From: Mariprofundaceae bacterium | GTDB lineage: Bacteria; Pseudomonadota; Zetaproteobacteria; Mariprofundales; Mariprofundaceae | Length of the DNA stretch: 39,522 nucleotides | Assembly: GCA_030950745.1 (NCBI GenBank) | Contig: JAUZQZ010000013.1 | Coordinates: forward strand, 1 to 39,522 | Direction of reading: 5' to 3' | In this document: positions 27,626 to 39,382 of the stretch, one piece after another | Position numbering within the stretch: position 1 is the first letter of the stretch | Layout of the letters: the number at the start of each line of letters is the position of its first letter | Notes under the pieces: generated by a model | Seen by the model: only the letters and a program-made list of their open reading frames with translations | Told to the model about the DNA's origin: nothing | The model's database searches: none | Translations under genes and position numbers: made by a program

Positions 27626-30600
27626 TCAGGCGGCTTTCTCGTCGGCATCTGCCGTTTCAATCGCCTTCCCGGATTCTTCCGGAATTTCCGGCGGAGGTAT
27701 AAGGCGGGATGCAAAGCCCGTCCCCGCCGGTAACAATCGGCCAAGAATGACATTCTCCTTAAGACCTTTCAGCCAGTCCACCTTACCTGCCAGTGCCGCC
27801 TCGGTAATCACACGTGTCGTTTCCTGGAAAGATGCTGCGGAAATAAAAGAATCCGTAGACAGTGACGATTTGGTGATGCCCAACAGAACCGGTTCGAACG
27901 TCGCCGGGGGCTTACCCTCTGCTTCCAGCTTGCGATTCGCTTCCATCACCGCCCTGCGTTCAGCCTGCTCTCCGGCAATAAAGTTTGAAGCACCAGGATC
28001 GTTGATTTGAACCTTACGCATCATCTGCCGTACAATGACCTCAATATGTTTGTCATTGATCTTCACCCCCTGCAGACGATAAACCTCCTGTACTTCATCA
28101 GTCAGATATTTAGCCAGCGCTTCAACACCAAGCACGCTCAGGATATCGTGAGGTGCGGGTGAACCCTCCATCAAGCGCTCGCCCCTGCGCACACGATCCC
28201 CTTCCTGGACAATGATGTGGCTGCCCTTGGGAACCTGATACTCAACCGGATCGGAACCATCATCCGGATTGACCAGCACGCGTCGCTTGCCGCGAATATC
28301 CTTGCCGAACGAAATCACGCCATCCCTGGCTGCAATAAAAGCCAGACTCTTCGGCTTACGCGCCTCAAACAGCTCGACCACGCGTGGCAAACCACCGGTA
28401 ATATCCTTGGTTTTGGTCGTCTCGCGAGGAATACGTGCCAATACATTGCCGGCTGTGACCGCTTCGCCTTCTTCTACATTTAAAATAGCACCTGGAGACA
28501 GGAAATACCGCGCCGGCGTATTGGTGCGCGGCATAATCACCGGATTACCGTCGGGATCCTTGGGGTCTACAAGCTGTAATTGTGGCCGTAGCGCCACCTT
28601 ACGGGCTTCACTCGCCTGCGTAATAACGCGATTGGAAAGCCCGGTCACTTCATCGGTTTGTTCGCGCATGGTCTTACCTTCCACCACGTCCTGATAGCAT
28701 ACGCAACCATCCACTTCGGCAATAAGTGGCATGGTGTACGGATCCCATTCGGCCAGAACCTGGCCCGCTTTGACCTTACTGCCCGGCTTCGCACGCAAAC
28801 CGGCTCCATACGGAATCTTGTGGCGTTCACGCTCTGCACCCTTGGCATCTTCGATAATCGCTTCGGTATGGCGGTTGATAATCACCACAATGCCATCCTG
28901 ATCCTGAACCGTTACTTCATTCTCAAGCTTCAAGGTGCCGGCAAACTTGGCCTCCACGTGCGCCGCTTCAGCTGAACGGGATGCGGTACCACCCACATGG
29001 AAGGTGCGCATGGTTAACTGCGTACCCGGCTCGCCAATGGATTGTGCGGCAATTACACCCACAGCCTCTCCCAGGCTGACCGGCGTACCATGTGCCAAGT
29101 CACGGCCATAACAGGCAGCGCACACGCCATGCTCGGCTTCGCAGGTAAGCACCGAACGGATATGGGCGCTCTCCACACCCGCAGCATTAACTTTGGCAAC
29201 CAGTTCTTCGTTAAGCATGGCCCCCGCAGGTGCAATCTCATCACCGCTGATCGGGTCACAGGCTGCGTCGATCAGCACCCGGCCCAGTACGCGCTCGGAC
29301 AATTCCTCAACCACTTCGCCGCCTTCCATCAGCGGTGTCATGGTAATGCCCTGCTTCGTACCACAGTCCTGTATGGTAACCACGCAATCCTGTGCCACAT
29401 CCACCAGTCGGCGGGTCAAATAACCCGAGTTCGCGGTCTTCAGAGCAGTATCCGCCAGACCCTTGCGAGCGCCGTGTGTGGAAATAAAGTATTGCAACAC
29501 GGTCAATCCTTCACGGAAATTCGCGGTGATCGGCGTTTCAATAATGGAGCCGTCCGGCTTGGCCATCAGGCCACGCATCCCGGCCAGCTGACGAATCTGT
29601 TGCGCCGAACCACGTGCGCCGGAATCCGCCATCATATAAACGGAATTGAATGATTTCGTCGTTTCCTTCGTCTTACCATCCGGCGACACCAACTCTTCCG
29701 TCGCCAGATTATCCATCATGGCCCGCGCTACGCTTTCCGTGGTATGCGTCCACAAATCAACCACCTTGTTATAACGCTCGCCCGCTGTAATCAGACCATC
29801 GGTATATTGCTGTTGCACTTTTTTTACTTCGGCTTCGGTCTTGTCCACCAGAGTATATTTTTCATCCGGGATAATCACGTCATCCAGCGAAAACGATACG
29901 CCTGATTTGGCTGCATGGGCAAATCCCATGTTCTTCATACGATCCACAAACAACACCGTCGCCTTGTTACCGGCGATGCGATAGCTATCTTCAATCAAGC
30001 CTGCCATATCTTTCTTGGTCAGTACCTTATTGATGCCGGAGAATGGCATGTCTTCCGGTAAAACTGTGGAAAGAATCGCACGGCCCACGGTTGTCGTTTC
30101 GCGTTTGCCACGGATACGGCATGCAATTCGAGTATGCAATGCAACCGCCCCTGCATCAAAGGCCCGCAACACCTCACCGGGATTGGCAAAGACCATGCCC
30201 TCACCCTTGCAGAAGGGGCGGTCACGCGTCATGTAGTAAATACCGAGAATGATGTCTTGCGTCGGCGCCACCACAGGTTTGCCGGTCGATGGTGAAAGAA
30301 TATTGTTGGTGGACATCATCAACGCCCGCGCTTCCGTCTGTGCCTCCACGGAAAGAGGCACATGCACTGCCATCTGGTCACCGTCAAAGTCGGCATTAAA
30401 CGCGGTACAGACCAGCGGGTGCAACTGAATGGCCTTGCCTTCAATCAGGATGGGTTCAAAAGCCTGGATACCCAAACGATGCAGCGTTGGCGCACGGTTC
30501 AGCAAAATCGGGTGTTCCTCAATAACCTCTTCAAGGATATCCCAGACCTCGGTAATTCCCTGCTCCACCAGCTTCTTGGCTGCTTTAATGGTTGTGGCCA

Positions 30601-31768
30601 AACCACGCACTTCCAGTTTGTGATAAATAAAGGGTTTGAATAACTCCAGCGCCATGGTTTTGGGCAGACCGCATTGATGCAGCTTCAGATCGGGGCCCAC
30701 CACAATCACCGAACGACCGGAATAGTCCACGCGTTTGCCCAGCAAATTCTGGCGGAAACGGCCCTGCTTGCCCTTGATGATATCGGACAATGATTTGAGC
30801 GGCCTGCGATTGTTGCCGGTAATAGGCTTGGTTTTACGTGAATTGTCAAACAGCGCGTCCACCGACTCTTGCAACATACGTTTTTCGTTACGTGTGATAA
30901 TTTCCGGTGCTTTCAATTCCAGCAACCGTTTCAACCGATTGTTGCGGTTAATCACCCGGCGGTACAGATCATTGAGATCGGATGTGGCGAAACGACCACC
31001 ATCCAGTGGCACCAGGGGTCGCAGTTCCGGCGGTAAAATTGGAATCACTTCCATAATCATCCGTTCGGGTCGATTGCCGGATTCAAGCATAGCTTCAATG
31101 GTTTTCAGGCGCTTGGTCAGCTTGGCCAGCCTGGTTTCCGCTTTGGTCGCAGCAATCTGGGCACGCAATGACTGCCGCTCTTCCGCCAAATTGACGTCAG
31201 CCAGCATTTCACGCACAGCCTCGGCTCCCATACCGATGCGGAATTCATCACCATATTCATCAAATGTTTCAAGATACTCTTCTTCGGTAAGAATCTGGTA
31301 CTGATCCAGACTGGTAAGTCCCGGGTCGAGCACCACATAGGATTCAAAATAGAGGATGCGCTCCAGTTCCTTCAATGTTTTGTCGAGCAACAGGCCGATA
31401 CGGGAAGGAAGGCTCTTCAAAAACCAGATATGTGCAACCGGTGCGGCCAGTTCTATATGCCCCATGCGTTCACGCCGCACCTTGGACTGGATGACTTCCA
31501 CGCCACACTTCTCACACACCACGCCACGATGCTTCAGCCGCTTGTACTTGCCGCACAGGCACTCATAGTCACGTACAGGTCCAAAAATTTTGCAGCAAAA
31601 CAGCCCATCCCGCTCCGGTTTAAAGGTGCGGTAATTGATGGTTTCTGGTTTCTTGACCTCACCATACGACCACGAACGGATCTTTTCCGGACTTGCCAGA
31701 CTTATTTTTAGCCCGTCAAACTCCTCGATGCTACGGGGTTTCTGAAACAATTGAAGAATTTCGCGCAT
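27626..31768 (-). CDS. rpoC: DNA-directed RNA polymerase beta' subunit
   Basis: The 1380-residue beta' subunit forms the active centre of RNA polymerase with RpoB. The N-terminal zinc site ([20 protein letters not shown], about 70-88), the catalytic [12 protein letters not shown] that holds the active-site magnesium, the bridge/trigger region ([19 protein letters not shown]) and the second zinc site ([13 protein letters not shown]) are present. Length is near the E. coli 1407. It starts three bases after the rpoB stop, with AGGAG in the rpoB end, so they are one transcript. A strong terminator follows. Confidence 0.99.
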   Translation of the reverse strand: MREILQLFQKPRSIEEFDGLKISLASPEKIRSWSYGEVKKPETINYRTFKPERDGLFCCKIFGPVRDYECLCGKYKRLKHRGVVCEKCGVEVIQSKVRRERMGHIELAAPVAHIWFLKSLPSRIGLLLDKTLKELERILYFESYVVLDPGLTSLDQYQILTEEEYLETFDEYGDEFRIGMGAEAVREMLADVNLAEERQSLRAQIAATKAETRLAKLTKRLKTIEAMLESGNRPERMIMEVIPILPPELRPLVPLDGGRFATSDLNDLYRRVINRNNRLKRLLELKAPEIITRNEKRMLQESVDALFDNSRKTKPITGNNRRPLKSLSDIIKGKQGRFRQNLLGKRVDYSGRSVIVVGPDLKLHQCGLPKTMALELFKPFIYHKLEVRGLATTIKAAKKLVEQGITEVWDILEEVIEEHPILLNRAPTLHRLGIQAFEPILIEGKAIQLHPLVCTAFNADFDGDQMAVHVPLSVEAQTEARALMMSTNNILSPSTGKPVVAPTQDIILGIYYMTRDRPFCKGEGMVFANPGEVLRAFDAGAVALHTRIACRIRGKRETTTVGRAILSTVLPEDMPFSGINKVLTKKDMAGLIEDSYRIAGNKATVLFVDRMKNMGFAHAAKSGVSFSLDDVIIPDEKYTLVDKTEAEVKKVQQQYTDGLITAGERYNKVVDLWTHTTESVARAMMDNLATEELVSPDGKTKETTKSFNSVYMMADSGARGSAQQIRQLAGMRGLMAKPDGSIIETPITANFREGLTVLQYFISTHGARKGLADTALKTANSGYLTRRLVDVAQDCVVTIQDCGTKQGITMTPLMEGGEVVEELSERVLGRVLIDAACDPISGDEIAPAGAMLNEELVAKVNAAGVESAHIRSVLTCEAEHGVCAACYGRDLAHGTPVSLGEAVGVIAAQSIGEPGTQLTMRTFHVGGTASRSAEAAHVEAKFAGTLKLENEVTVQDQDGIVVIINRHTEAIIEDAKGAERERHKIPYGAGLRAKPGSKVKAGQVLAEWDPYTMPLIAEVDGCVCYQDVVEGKTMREQTDEVTGLSNRVITQASEARKVALRPQLQLVDPKDPDGNPVIMPRTNTPARYFLSPGAILNVEEGEAVTAGNVLARIPRETTKTKDITGGLPRVVELFEARKPKSLAFIAARDGVISFGKDIRGKRRVLVNPDDGSDPVEYQVPKGSHIIVQEGDRVRRGERLMEGSPAPHDILSVLGVEALAKYLTDEVQEVYRLQGVKINDKHIEVIVRQMMRKVQINDPGASNFIAGEQAERRAVMEANRKLEAEGKPPATFEPVLLGITKSSLSTDSFISAASFQETTRVITEAALAGKVDWLKGLKENVILGRLLPAGTGFASRLIPPPEIPEESGKAIETADADEKAA

Positions 31769-31771
31769 GGT

Positions 31772-34700
31772 TTAGTTCTCCTGATTATCCTGAATTTCTG
31801 GTGTTTCCTGTACGGGTACCGGGCGCTTGACCATCGCGAGATCAATGCCCAGCGCATTGAGTTCCTTGGTCATCACATTGAATGACTCGGGAATGCCGGC
31901 ATCAAAGGTCATGTCACCCCTGACAATGGACTCATACATGGAGGTACGTCCCGCCACATCATCAGATTTCACGGTCAACATCTCCTGAAGCGTATAAGCG
32001 GCACCATATGCCTCCAGTGCCCACACTTCCATCTCACCGAATCGTTGACCACCAAACTGCGCCTTGCCACCCAGCGGTTGCTGGGTGACCAGCGAGTACG
32101 GCCCGGTGGAGCGTGCATGAATCTTTTCGTCCACAAGGTGATGCAGCTTCAGCATATACATATAACCGATGGTGACAGGATGGTCGAAAGGCTCGCCGGT
32201 CCTGCCGTCATGGAGCCTCATCTGGCCCGATTCGGGCAATCCAGCCAGACTCAACAGCTTCCGGATCTGACCTTCATTGGCACCGTCAAACACAGGCGTC
32301 GCCATGGGAACGCCATCTTCAAGCTGTCCCGCCAGCTCGCAAATCTGCGCTTGCGTCATTCCGGAAATTTTTTCCACCGCCGCAGTATCACCCGCATAAA
32401 TTTCGAGCAACAACTTCTTTAACTTGTCATCCGTGGCACATTCACCCATCAGTTTTGCAATGTTTCGACCCAGACCATGTGCGGCAAGCCCCATATGAAT
32501 CTCAAGAATTTGTCCGATATTCATACGTGAAGGCACACCCAGGGGATTAAGGCAAATATCCACCGGTGTTCCGTCATCCATGTACGGCATGTCTTCCTCG
32601 GGAACAATAATGGAAATAACGCCTTTGTTACCGTGGCGGCCAGCCATTTTGTCGCCAGGCTGAAGCTTACGTTTCACAGCCAGAAACACCTTAACCACCT
32701 TGATAACACCAGGCCGCAACTCAGAACCTTCACGTGCTTTGGCAACCTTTTCTTCAAAGCGCTTCTCAAGTCGTGCGCGTTCTTTATCCATGTTTTCCAG
32801 GATACCTGCCACACGTTTGTTTACCTTGTCATCTGCCGTCGAAATGTCAGTCAGATCACGCAACTTGAGGCCTTTCAGATACTCGGATGTGATGATGGCA
32901 TCTTTCTTCAGACCCTTCGCATTCACTGCCTTCTTGCCCGCAAAAAGGGTTGCAAGCCGCGTAATCACATTGGCCTCCAGAATACGACGCTCCTCTTCCT
33001 TATCACGGTAGAGCAGCTCGACATCCGCTTCTTCAATAGATTTGGCGCGGTCATCCTTCTCATCACCACGGCGGGTAAATACCTGAACGTCCATCACCAC
33101 GCCTTCATCACCCGGCTTCACACGCAAACTGGTATCGCGTACATCGGATGCTTTCTCACCAAAAATGGCGCGCAGGAGTTTTTCCTCCGGCGAAAGCTGA
33201 GTTTCACCCTTGGGCGTGATCTTGCCGACCAGAATATCGCCCGGCTTGACTTCAGCACCAACGATTGTAATACCCGCTTCGTCCAGATGACGCAAAGCCT
33301 CTTCACCCACATTCGGGATATCGCGCGTAATTTCCTCATCGCCCAGCTTGGTTTGACGCGCCGTGCATTCAAACTCCTCAATATGAATCGAGGTATAAAC
33401 ATCGTCACGCACCATTTTCTCGGAAATGACGATTGCATCCTCAAAGTTGTAGCCACGCCAGGGCATGAACGCCACCAACGCATTACGCCCCAGAGACAAC
33501 TCACCCTGATCCGTGGAGGGACCATCCGCGATGATATCCCCTTTGACCACCACATCCCCGACCTTCACCAGCGGGCGCTGATTGAAACAGGTGTTCTGAT
33601 TGGAACGGCGATATTTGAACAATTGGTAAATATCCACACCCGGTTCGCCTTCAACCTGTTCGCTTTCATTCACACGAATCACAATACGACTGGCATCCAC
33701 ACGCTCCACCGCACCGCCACGGCTGGTCACCATAGCCACGCCCGAATCACGCGCGACCTCGGCCTCCATGCCGGTACCGACCAAAGGTTTCTCACTCTTG
33801 ACCAGTGGCACAGCCTGACGCTGCATGTTGGAACCCATCAGAGCACGGTTGGCATCGTCATGCTCAAGAAACGGAATCAGGCCAGCAGAAATGGAAATTA
33901 CCTGACTGGGCGACACATCCATATAATCAATCTGGACCGGTTGTGCCATGATAAAATCACCATCCTGCCGGCACTGTATACGGTCAGCTTCGAACTTACC
34001 TTTGGCACCCAACTTAGCATTAGCCTGAGCAATCACATGACCCGCCTCGGCAATGGCGGAAAGATATTCCACCGTATCCGTCACATGGCCATTCTCCACC
34101 TTGCGATAGGGCGTCTCGATGAAACCGAACTCATTGACCTGAGCAAAACATGACAGTGAATTAATCAGGCCGATATTCGGGCCTTCCGGTGTTTCGATGG
34201 CGCACATGCGCCCATAATGCGTTGGATGAACATCGCGCACCTCAAATCCGGCACGTTCGCGTGACAACCCGCCCGGGCCCAGTGCCGACAACCGCCGTTT
34301 ATGCGTCACCTCGGAAAGCGGATTGGTCTGATCCATGAACTGTGAGAGCTGTGAAGAACCGAAAAATTCGCGCACAGCAGCAATCATCGGCTTGGCATTC
34401 ACCAGATCGGAGGGCATCATCTCACTCAAATCACCTGAACTCAGCCGCTCACGGATGGCGCGTTCCATACGCACCAGACCAAGACGAATCTGGTTCTGCA
34501 GCAATTCACCTACCGAACGCAGGCGCCGATTACCCAGATGATCAATATCATCCACCTCACCAATGCCGTCCCGTAATTTTAACAGCGTATCCAGCGTTAA
34601 CAGGATATCCTCATTGCGCAGTGTCCCCTGGTCCAGCGTGACCTCTTCATCGCTGATCCCCAGACGACTATTAAGTTTCATGCGTCCAACGCGGGACAAA

Positions 34701-35917
34701 TCATAACGGCCTGCATCGTGGAACATGGATTCAAACAAAGCGCGCGCAGTTTCCACGGTCGGAGGCTCGCCGGGACGCATCATACGGTAAATCTCAACCC
34801 GGGCTTCTTCCTTGCTCTGCACCTCGTCCAGACGCAACGTATCCGCCAGCCATGGCCCACGGCGGAAAATATCGATGAACAGGCATTCGAATTGTTTGAT
34901 CCCCGCCGTCCGCATGGCCTCAAGCGTATCTCCGGTCACCTCGACATTGGTATCGGCAATGATTTCGCCACCTTCAGTCAACACCGGCGTGGCGATACTC
35001 TCACCAGTGACCACCTCTTCCGGCACATCAATCCATTCCACCTTGGCATCCGTTAAACGTTTAATCGCCAATTTGGTAATTTTTTTACCCTCGGCAACAA
35101 CCTGCTTGCCACTTGCCTTGATATTGACAAAGGCCCGGCTTCCCAGAAACTGTTCGGGTGCAAACTTGACCTGAAGACCCTTTTTGGCAAAACGGAACGT
35201 ACGGCGTTCATAAAAACGGTCGAAAATTTCCTGCTCGTTGTAACCCAGCGCCTTGAGCAGAATACCCGCTGGCATTTTACGGCGCAGATCAATGCGGAAA
35301 TTGACCTTGTCCTTGGCATCAAATTCAAAATCCAGCCAGGATCCACGATAGGGGATAATGCGGGCCTTGAACAAAAACTTGCCCGAAGCCTGTGTTTTAC
35401 CCTTGTCATGATCGAAAAAGACGCCTGGAGAACGGTGCATTTGAGACACGATGGCCCGCTCGGTTCCGTTGATAATGAAGGAACCATGATCTGTCATCAA
35501 CGGAATCTCACCCATGTAAACTGATTGATCACGCACCTCACGCACTTGTCGCTTGGCCGTGGAACGGCTACCGCTCTTGCCCGGAGTAGGCTCAAAAATG
35601 GTCAGCCGTAAATGCACTTTGATCGGCAATGCATAGGTGAGATCACGCCGGAGGCATTCATCCAGATCATAACGCGGTGGGCTGTATTCCAGCGCGACGA
35701 AATCCAGCTCAGCATGACCGGCATAGTCCCTGATTGGAAATACAGACTTGAATACCGCCGCCAAACGTGACGTGTTAATCTCAGTTTTTCCCTGGCCCAC
35801 ACCGAGAAAACCGATAAAGGATTCTGTTTGGAGTTGCAGCATATTCGGCATTGAAATTACCGAATGAATACTTCCAAAGTTCTTGCGGATACGCTTTACT
35901 GACGTTTGCTTTACCAT
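31772..35917 (-). CDS. rpoB: DNA-directed RNA polymerase beta subunit
   Basis: The 1381-residue beta subunit. The rifampicin pocket reads [20 protein letters not shown] then [13 protein letters not shown], with the Gln, Asp, His and Ser positions that change in resistant mutants all in the sensitive form. Other marks are [52 protein letters not shown] and the C-terminal [20 protein letters not shown]. It is some 40 residues longer than the E. coli protein. It follows rplL after a 118-bp gap holding a terminator-like hairpin, as in many bacteria where part of the transcripts stop there. Confidence 0.99.
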   Translation of the reverse strand: MVKQTSVKRIRKNFGSIHSVISMPNMLQLQTESFIGFLGVGQGKTEINTSRLAAVFKSVFPIRDYAGHAELDFVALEYSPPRYDLDECLRRDLTYALPIKVHLRLTIFEPTPGKSGSRSTAKRQVREVRDQSVYMGEIPLMTDHGSFIINGTERAIVSQMHRSPGVFFDHDKGKTQASGKFLFKARIIPYRGSWLDFEFDAKDKVNFRIDLRRKMPAGILLKALGYNEQEIFDRFYERRTFRFAKKGLQVKFAPEQFLGSRAFVNIKASGKQVVAEGKKITKLAIKRLTDAKVEWIDVPEEVVTGESIATPVLTEGGEIIADTNVEVTGDTLEAMRTAGIKQFECLFIDIFRRGPWLADTLRLDEVQSKEEARVEIYRMMRPGEPPTVETARALFESMFHDAGRYDLSRVGRMKLNSRLGISDEEVTLDQGTLRNEDILLTLDTLLKLRDGIGEVDDIDHLGNRRLRSVGELLQNQIRLGLVRMERAIRERLSSGDLSEMMPSDLVNAKPMIAAVREFFGSSQLSQFMDQTNPLSEVTHKRRLSALGPGGLSRERAGFEVRDVHPTHYGRMCAIETPEGPNIGLINSLSCFAQVNEFGFIETPYRKVENGHVTDTVEYLSAIAEAGHVIAQANAKLGAKGKFEADRIQCRQDGDFIMAQPVQIDYMDVSPSQVISISAGLIPFLEHDDANRALMGSNMQRQAVPLVKSEKPLVGTGMEAEVARDSGVAMVTSRGGAVERVDASRIVIRVNESEQVEGEPGVDIYQLFKYRRSNQNTCFNQRPLVKVGDVVVKGDIIADGPSTDQGELSLGRNALVAFMPWRGYNFEDAIVISEKMVRDDVYTSIHIEEFECTARQTKLGDEEITRDIPNVGEEALRHLDEAGITIVGAEVKPGDILVGKITPKGETQLSPEEKLLRAIFGEKASDVRDTSLRVKPGDEGVVMDVQVFTRRGDEKDDRAKSIEEADVELLYRDKEEERRILEANVITRLATLFAGKKAVNAKGLKKDAIITSEYLKGLKLRDLTDISTADDKVNKRVAGILENMDKERARLEKRFEEKVAKAREGSELRPGVIKVVKVFLAVKRKLQPGDKMAGRHGNKGVISIIVPEEDMPYMDDGTPVDICLNPLGVPSRMNIGQILEIHMGLAAHGLGRNIAKLMGECATDDKLKKLLLEIYAGDTAAVEKISGMTQAQICELAGQLEDGVPMATPVFDGANEGQIRKLLSLAGLPESGQMRLHDGRTGEPFDHPVTIGYMYMLKLHHLVDEKIHARSTGPYSLVTQQPLGGKAQFGGQRFGEMEVWALEAYGAAYTLQEMLTVKSDDVAGRTSMYESIVRGDMTFDAGIPESFNVMTKELNALGIDLAMVKRPVPVQETPEIQDNQEN

Positions 35918-35949
35918 GTTGACCTCACCCCGGTGGAATCAGAAATACA

Positions 35950-35996
35950 AAAAAAGGCAAGCCCCGGCAGCGCTTTGGCTACCGGGGATATTTGCC
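35950..35996 (-). terminator. Terminator/attenuator between rplL and rpoB
   Basis: On the minus strand CCCCGGTAGC pairs with GCTGCCGGGG around a short loop, an outer GGCAAA/CTTGCC stem extends it, and a run of seven T follows. Its place between rplL and rpoB is that of the partial terminator that lowers polymerase synthesis relative to ribosomal proteins. Confidence 0.85.
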
Positions 35997-36035
35997 CATT
36001 CATTTATTTTTGTTTAACAAGAGAAACAGCGGCAA

Positions 36036-36428
36036 CTACTTGAGTTCGACCGTTGCTCCCGCCTCTTCCAGCTTGCCCTTGATTTCTTCGGCCTCTTCCT
36101 TGGCTGCACCTTCTTTCACCGGCTTCGGCGCGCTATCCACCAAATCCTTGGCATCCTTCAGGCCCAGACCGGTGATTTCACGTACCGCTTTAATCACCTG
36201 AATCTTCTTGTCGCCAACAGCAGTCAGAACTACGTCAAACTCGGTCTTTTCTTCAGCAGCTTCAGCTGTGTCACCTGCAGCAGGTGCAGCCACCATAGCC
36301 ACTGGGGCAGCAGCGGAGACACCAAATTTGTCTTCCAGTGCGCTGACCAGTTCGGACATTTCGAGTACCGTCATGCTCTCAATTGCTGTCATTAAATCAT
36401 CATTCGTTAATGCTTTTGCCATTTTCAA
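36036..36428 (-). CDS. rplL: 50S ribosomal protein L7/L12
   Basis: The 130-residue stalk protein, present in several copies per ribosome, recruits translation factors. The N-terminal dimer domain ([20 protein letters not shown]), an Ala-rich hinge (about 38-62) and the C-terminal factor-binding domain ([35 protein letters not shown]) are clear. It is slightly longer than E. coli L7/L12 because of the hinge. AAAGGAGC precedes ATG 36428. Confidence 0.98.
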   Translation of the reverse strand: MKMAKALTNDDLMTAIESMTVLEMSELVSALEDKFGVSAAAPVAMVAAPAAGDTAEAAEEKTEFDVVLTAVGDKKIQVIKAVREITGLGLKDAKDLVDSAPKPVKEGAAKEEAEEIKGKLEEAGATVELK

Positions 36429-36483
36429 GCTCCTTTTGCTTTATCAGTTATTAATTCAATATTTGAGGGTGTCATCATCGATA

Positions 36484-37002
36484 TTAAGCAGCCTGCTTTT
36501 GATCACGCACTGCTGCCAGCGTACGTACAAACGAGGCCGGAACCTCATTCAAGGTACGCACAAAACCGGACAATGGCGATTGCAGGCTTCCCAGCAGTCT
36601 GGCCAACAAAATTTCACGCGGTGGCAAACTCGCCAATGCAGAAACTTCAGCTTTCTCCAAACGTTTGCCATCAAGCACGCCGCCGAGAATTTTCAGCGCT
36701 TCGTTGCTCTTGGCAAAGTCGGACAGAGCCTTGGCTAGACCGACAGGGTCATTGCCATAAGCCACGGCTACAGGCCCTGTAAACAGATCTTCCGCCACCG
36801 AAAAATCCGTGCCTTCAGCCGCCCTTCTGGCCAGCGTGTTTTTGACCACTTGCAAACTGACCTCGGCGGCGCGCAATGACCGGCGTAACTCACCCATCTT
36901 GGCCACGGAAAGGCCCCGATAGTGCGTCACTACGCCAGCATTTGCTTCCGACCAGGCAGCGTGCAGATTTTCCACCACGCGTTGCTTGTCTTCCCGATTC
37001 AC
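36484..37002 (-). CDS. rplJ: 50S ribosomal protein L10
   Basis: The 172-residue stalk base protein that carries the L7/L12 dimers and represses its own mRNA. The start is GTG 37002 (then NREDKQRVVENL), because AAGGGGGT lies four bases before it and family members begin a few residues before DKQ. The frame extends upstream to an ATG at 37053, but those 17 codons fall in the conserved 3' part of the L10 leader RNA. GVVTHYRGLSVAKMGELRR and GPVAVAYGNDP are typical L10; the C-terminal helix (LNEVPASFVRTLAAVRDQK) binds L7/L12. Confidence 0.95.
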   Translation of the reverse strand: MNREDKQRVVENLHAAWSEANAGVVTHYRGLSVAKMGELRRSLRAAEVSLQVVKNTLARRAAEGTDFSVAEDLFTGPVAVAYGNDPVGLAKALSDFAKSNEALKILGGVLDGKRLEKAEVSALASLPPREILLARLLGSLQSPLSGFVRTLNEVPASFVRTLAAVRDQKQAA

Positions 37003-37006
37003 ATCT

Positions 37007-37014
37007 ACCCCCTT
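37007..37014 (-). promoter_or_regulatory. Ribosome binding site that sets the rplJ start
   Basis: AAGGGGGT on the minus strand stands four bases before GTG 37002. No comparable site precedes the in-frame ATG at 37053, so it decides the start. Confidence 0.7.
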
Positions 37015-37019
37015 CTTTT

Positions 37020-37170
37020 TTTCGATCCGCAAGAAGGAGCTCTCGCTCACCATCTATTGCAGGATGTTGCCTATTAAGCCCGGCCTATGGCCATGGCACC
37101 TGCAGTCTTGGACGGACCGTTTTTAACTACCTTCCATCGTTACACCGTGGTTGGCAGTTATCCTTTTATG
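37020..37170 (-). promoter_or_regulatory. L10 leader RNA (autoregulation by L10-L7/L12)
   Basis: The 179-bp gap between rplA and rplJ has, on the minus strand, GTCCAAGACTGCAGGTGCC followed some 35 bases later by ATCCTGCAATAGATGGTG. The first part matches the AAGAC.G.AGGTG kink-turn segment and the second the closing CCTGC..AG..GGTG segment that I recall from L10 leaders. Binding of L10(L12)4 here would block translation of rplJ and rplL. Limits are approximate. Confidence 0.7.
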
Positions 37171-37181
37171 TAGCCGTTTTT

Positions 37182-37868
37182 CTACAAACTCGCTACGTCT
37201 ACTGTCACAGCGGCACCCATAGTGGAAGAAATCACCATGCGTTGCATATAACGCCCCTTGGAAGCCGCCGGTTTCATCCGGTTCAATTCATCCACCAGAA
37301 ATCGTACATTCTCTTCCAGCTTGGTCGCATCAAATGAACGCCGTCCCACCGATGCATGCACGATACCGGTTTTATCGGTGCGGACCTCAATCTGGCCAGC
37401 CTTGACCGCTGATACAGCTTTACCAACATCCATGGTCACCGTACCCAGCTTGGGATTCGGCATCAGGCCGCGCGGGCCCAACACACGACCGAGCTTGCCC
37501 ACCTGTGCCATCATATCCGGCGTAGCAACGATACGATCGAAGTCCATGAATCCGCCTTGCACCTTCTCCACCAGGTCATCAGCGCCCACAATATCGGCAC
37601 CAGCCTCTTTCGCTTCATCGGCCTTTGGACCTTTGGCAAACACGGCTACACGCACGGTTTTTCCAGTACCATTCGGCAGACTGACCGATCCGCGCACCAT
37701 CTGCTCGGCATGCTTGGGGTCCACACCCAAATTTACGGCCACATCTACAGATTCATCGAATTTAGCGGCAGGTTGAGCCAACACTGCCGCGACAGCCGCA
37801 TCCAGCGTCACTGCTTCTCTGGGGGCAACCTCGCGGGCTGCCTGCATCCGTTTTGAAATTTTTGCCAT
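37182..37868 (-). CDS. rplA: 50S ribosomal protein L1
   Basis: The 228-residue L1-stalk protein, which also represses the rplKA mRNA in E. coli. [14 protein letters not shown] at the start, [39 protein letters not shown] and the final [20 protein letters not shown] are typical. It starts three bases after the rplK stop, with GGAGGGC overlapping the end of rplK. Confidence 0.98.
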   Translation of the reverse strand: MAKISKRMQAAREVAPREAVTLDAAVAAVLAQPAAKFDESVDVAVNLGVDPKHAEQMVRGSVSLPNGTGKTVRVAVFAKGPKADEAKEAGADIVGADDLVEKVQGGFMDFDRIVATPDMMAQVGKLGRVLGPRGLMPNPKLGTVTMDVGKAVSAVKAGQIEVRTDKTGIVHASVGRRSFDATKLEENVRFLVDELNRMKPAASKGRYMQRMVISSTMGAAVTVDVASL

Positions 37869-37871
37869 CGC

Positions 37872-38300
37872 TTAGCCCTCCACTTCCAGACCCATGGATC
37901 GGGCCGTTCCTTCGATAATCCGCATTGCAGCTTCCACGTCATAGGCATTCAGGTCGGGCATTTTAGTTTCAGCAATCCCCTGCACCTGTGCACGCGTTAC
38001 CTTACCTACTTTGTTCTTATTGGGCTCCGGGCTACCTTTCTGCAGGCCCGCAGCTTTCTTCAACAAAAACGAGGCCGGTGGCGTCTTGATAATAAAATCA
38101 AACGAACGATCCTTGTATACGCTGATGACCACCGGCAAAGGCATGCCGGCCTCCATTTCCTGCGTCTTGGCATTAAATGCCTTGCAGAATTCCATGATAT
38201 TCACACCGGCCTGGCCCAATGCGGGGCCCACCGGGGGTGCCGGATTAGCCTTACCGGCCGATACCTGCAACTTTATGAGAGTCGTAACTTCCTTAGCCAT
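37872..38300 (-). CDS. rplK: 50S ribosomal protein L11
   Basis: The 142-residue protein of the GTPase-associated centre; needed for RelA activation and the target region for thiostrepton. [20 protein letters not shown] and [20 protein letters not shown], then [20 protein letters not shown] are the usual L11 segments; length equals that of E. coli. It follows nusG by 12 bases. Confidence 0.98.
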   Translation of the reverse strand: MAKEVTTLIKLQVSAGKANPAPPVGPALGQAGVNIMEFCKAFNAKTQEMEAGMPLPVVISVYKDRSFDFIIKTPPASFLLKKAAGLQKGSPEPNKNKVGKVTRAQVQGIAETKMPDLNAYDVEAAMRIIEGTARSMGLEVEG

Positions 38301-38312
38301 ATGTCCTTCCTT

Positions 38313-38837
38313 TTAACCCTTCTCGACCTGGACAAAATCGAGTTCCACGGGTGTCGGTCGACCAAAGATGGATACACTCACCTTCAGTTTCGCCTTATCT
38401 TCCATCACCTCTTCAACAATACCGTTGAAGGAAGCAAACGGACCATCCATGACACGCACGGCATCGCCTATATCAAACATCACCTTCGGACGAGGCCGTT
38501 CCACGCCTTCTTCGATCTGCTGCTTCAGCGCTGTCACTTCCTTGGCAGGCATGGGCCTCGGCTTACCGCCCGAGCCCAAAAACCCTGAAACCTGGGGCGT
38601 ATCTTTCACCACATGCCAGGTCTCATCATTCATTTCCATCTCAACCAGAATATAGCCGGGGAAAAACTTGCGCTGAGAAGTAACCTTCTGACCCTTCTTC
38701 AGCTCAACGACCTCTTCACGCGGTACGATAATTTCGCCAAACTGATCAGCCAGTCCGGACCGCTCAATACGCTCCGTCAGACGCTCGACAACTTTATCTT
38801 CAAAGCTAGAATACGCTTGTACGACATACCAGTCCAT
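38313..38837 (-). CDS. nusG: Transcription termination/antitermination protein NusG
   Basis: Binds RNA polymerase and links it to Rho or to the ribosome. The 174-residue protein starts [20 protein letters not shown] (NGN domain), has [20 protein letters not shown] and [11 protein letters not shown], and ends with a KOW domain ([20 protein letters not shown]). The start is ATG 38837, one base inside the secE stop (TGATG); the frame extends 16 codons upstream through secE but the family start is clear. Confidence 0.98.
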   Translation of the reverse strand: MDWYVVQAYSSFEDKVVERLTERIERSGLADQFGEIIVPREEVVELKKGQKVTSQRKFFPGYILVEMEMNDETWHVVKDTPQVSGFLGSGGKPRPMPAKEVTALKQQIEEGVERPRPKVMFDIGDAVRVMDGPFASFNGIVEEVMEDKAKLKVSVSIFGRPTPVELDFVQVEKG

Positions 38838-39025
38838 CAGATCACCTTCTGCACAAGCCAGCCCATGGTGCCATCGACAGCCCACAGAAACAGTGCCACA
38901 AAAATTACCATGACCACCACCATCAGGGTGGATTGCAGGGCATCTTTACGCTCCGGCCATACCACCTTCTTGGCTTCAGCCTGGACTTCCCGTACAAATT
39001 TCTGTACTTCCGCAATACGGCTCAT
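38837..39025 (-). CDS. secE: Preprotein translocase subunit SecE
   Basis: A 62-residue single-span SecE, the short form found in most bacteria (E. coli has three spans). FVREVQAEAKKVVWPERKDA is the conserved amphipathic helix, followed by one membrane segment (about 34-54). It holds SecY together in the translocon. The start is ATG 39025; a TTG directly before it is also open. It overlaps nusG by one base. Confidence 0.96.
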   Translation of the reverse strand: MSRIAEVQKFVREVQAEAKKVVWPERKDALQSTLMVVVMVIFVALFLWAVDGTMGWLVQKVI

Positions 39026-39073
39026 CAATGCATTCCTCTTTACCTGGCCATCTTATAAATACAGCCCTTCAAC

Positions 39074-39149
39074 TGGCAGGCCAGGAGGGACTCGAACCCC
39101 CAACCCCCGGTTTTGGAGACCGGTGCTCTACCAATTGAGCTACTGGCCT
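39074..39149 (-). tRNA. trpT: tRNA-Trp (anticodon CCA)
   Basis: The minus strand folds as a full tRNA: acceptor stem AGGCCAG/CTGGCCT with discriminator G and encoded CCA, D-arm GCTCAATTGGTAGAGC, anticodon stem CCGGT/ACCGG with loop CTCCAAA (anticodon CCA), and T-loop TTCGAGT. It lies between rpmG and secE, a common place for the tryptophan tRNA. Confidence 0.97.
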
Positions 39150-39162
39150 TCGCTCTGAATCC

Positions 39163-39315
39163 TTAAACCTTTGACTCCGTATGCAGGGTATGCTTGCGGC
39201 AAAATGGGCAATATTTGCGTAACTTCAACTTTTCAGTTGTCGTTCGCTTATTCTTATCCGTTGTATAATTACGCCGCTTGCAATCCTCACAAGCCAAACT
39301 CAGCAAATCACGCAT
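39163..39315 (-). CDS. rpmG: 50S ribosomal protein L33
   Basis: A 50-residue zinc-ribbon ribosomal protein: [20 protein letters not shown], then [20 protein letters not shown] and HTLHTESKV. Both CxxC pairs are kept, so this is the zinc-binding form. The ATG at 39315 follows GGAGTTTAGGAA. It lies between tuf and tRNA-Trp. Confidence 0.96.
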   Translation of the reverse strand: MRDLLSLACEDCKRRNYTTDKNKRTTTEKLKLRKYCPFCRKHTLHTESKV

Positions 39316-39336
39316 TTCCTAAACTCCAGGGGCAAC

Positions 39337-39368
39337 AAAGCGGCGGTAACACAGGCTACCGCCGCTTT
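39337..39368 (-). terminator. Terminator-like hairpin after tuf
   Basis: On the minus strand AAAGCGGCGGTA pairs perfectly with TACCGCCGCTTT around an 8-base loop, directly after tuf. The tail is TTTGTTGCC, weak in T, so it may only attenuate transcription into rpmG, tRNA-Trp and secE. Confidence 0.6.
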
Positions 39369-39382
39369 ATGCTGTCTCTTAC

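Noticed and set aside
32633-34153. A 506-codon open frame on the plus strand inside rpoB
   Set aside because: It is antisense to a highly conserved part of rpoB, has no recognisable domain, and arises from the codon bias of rpoB.
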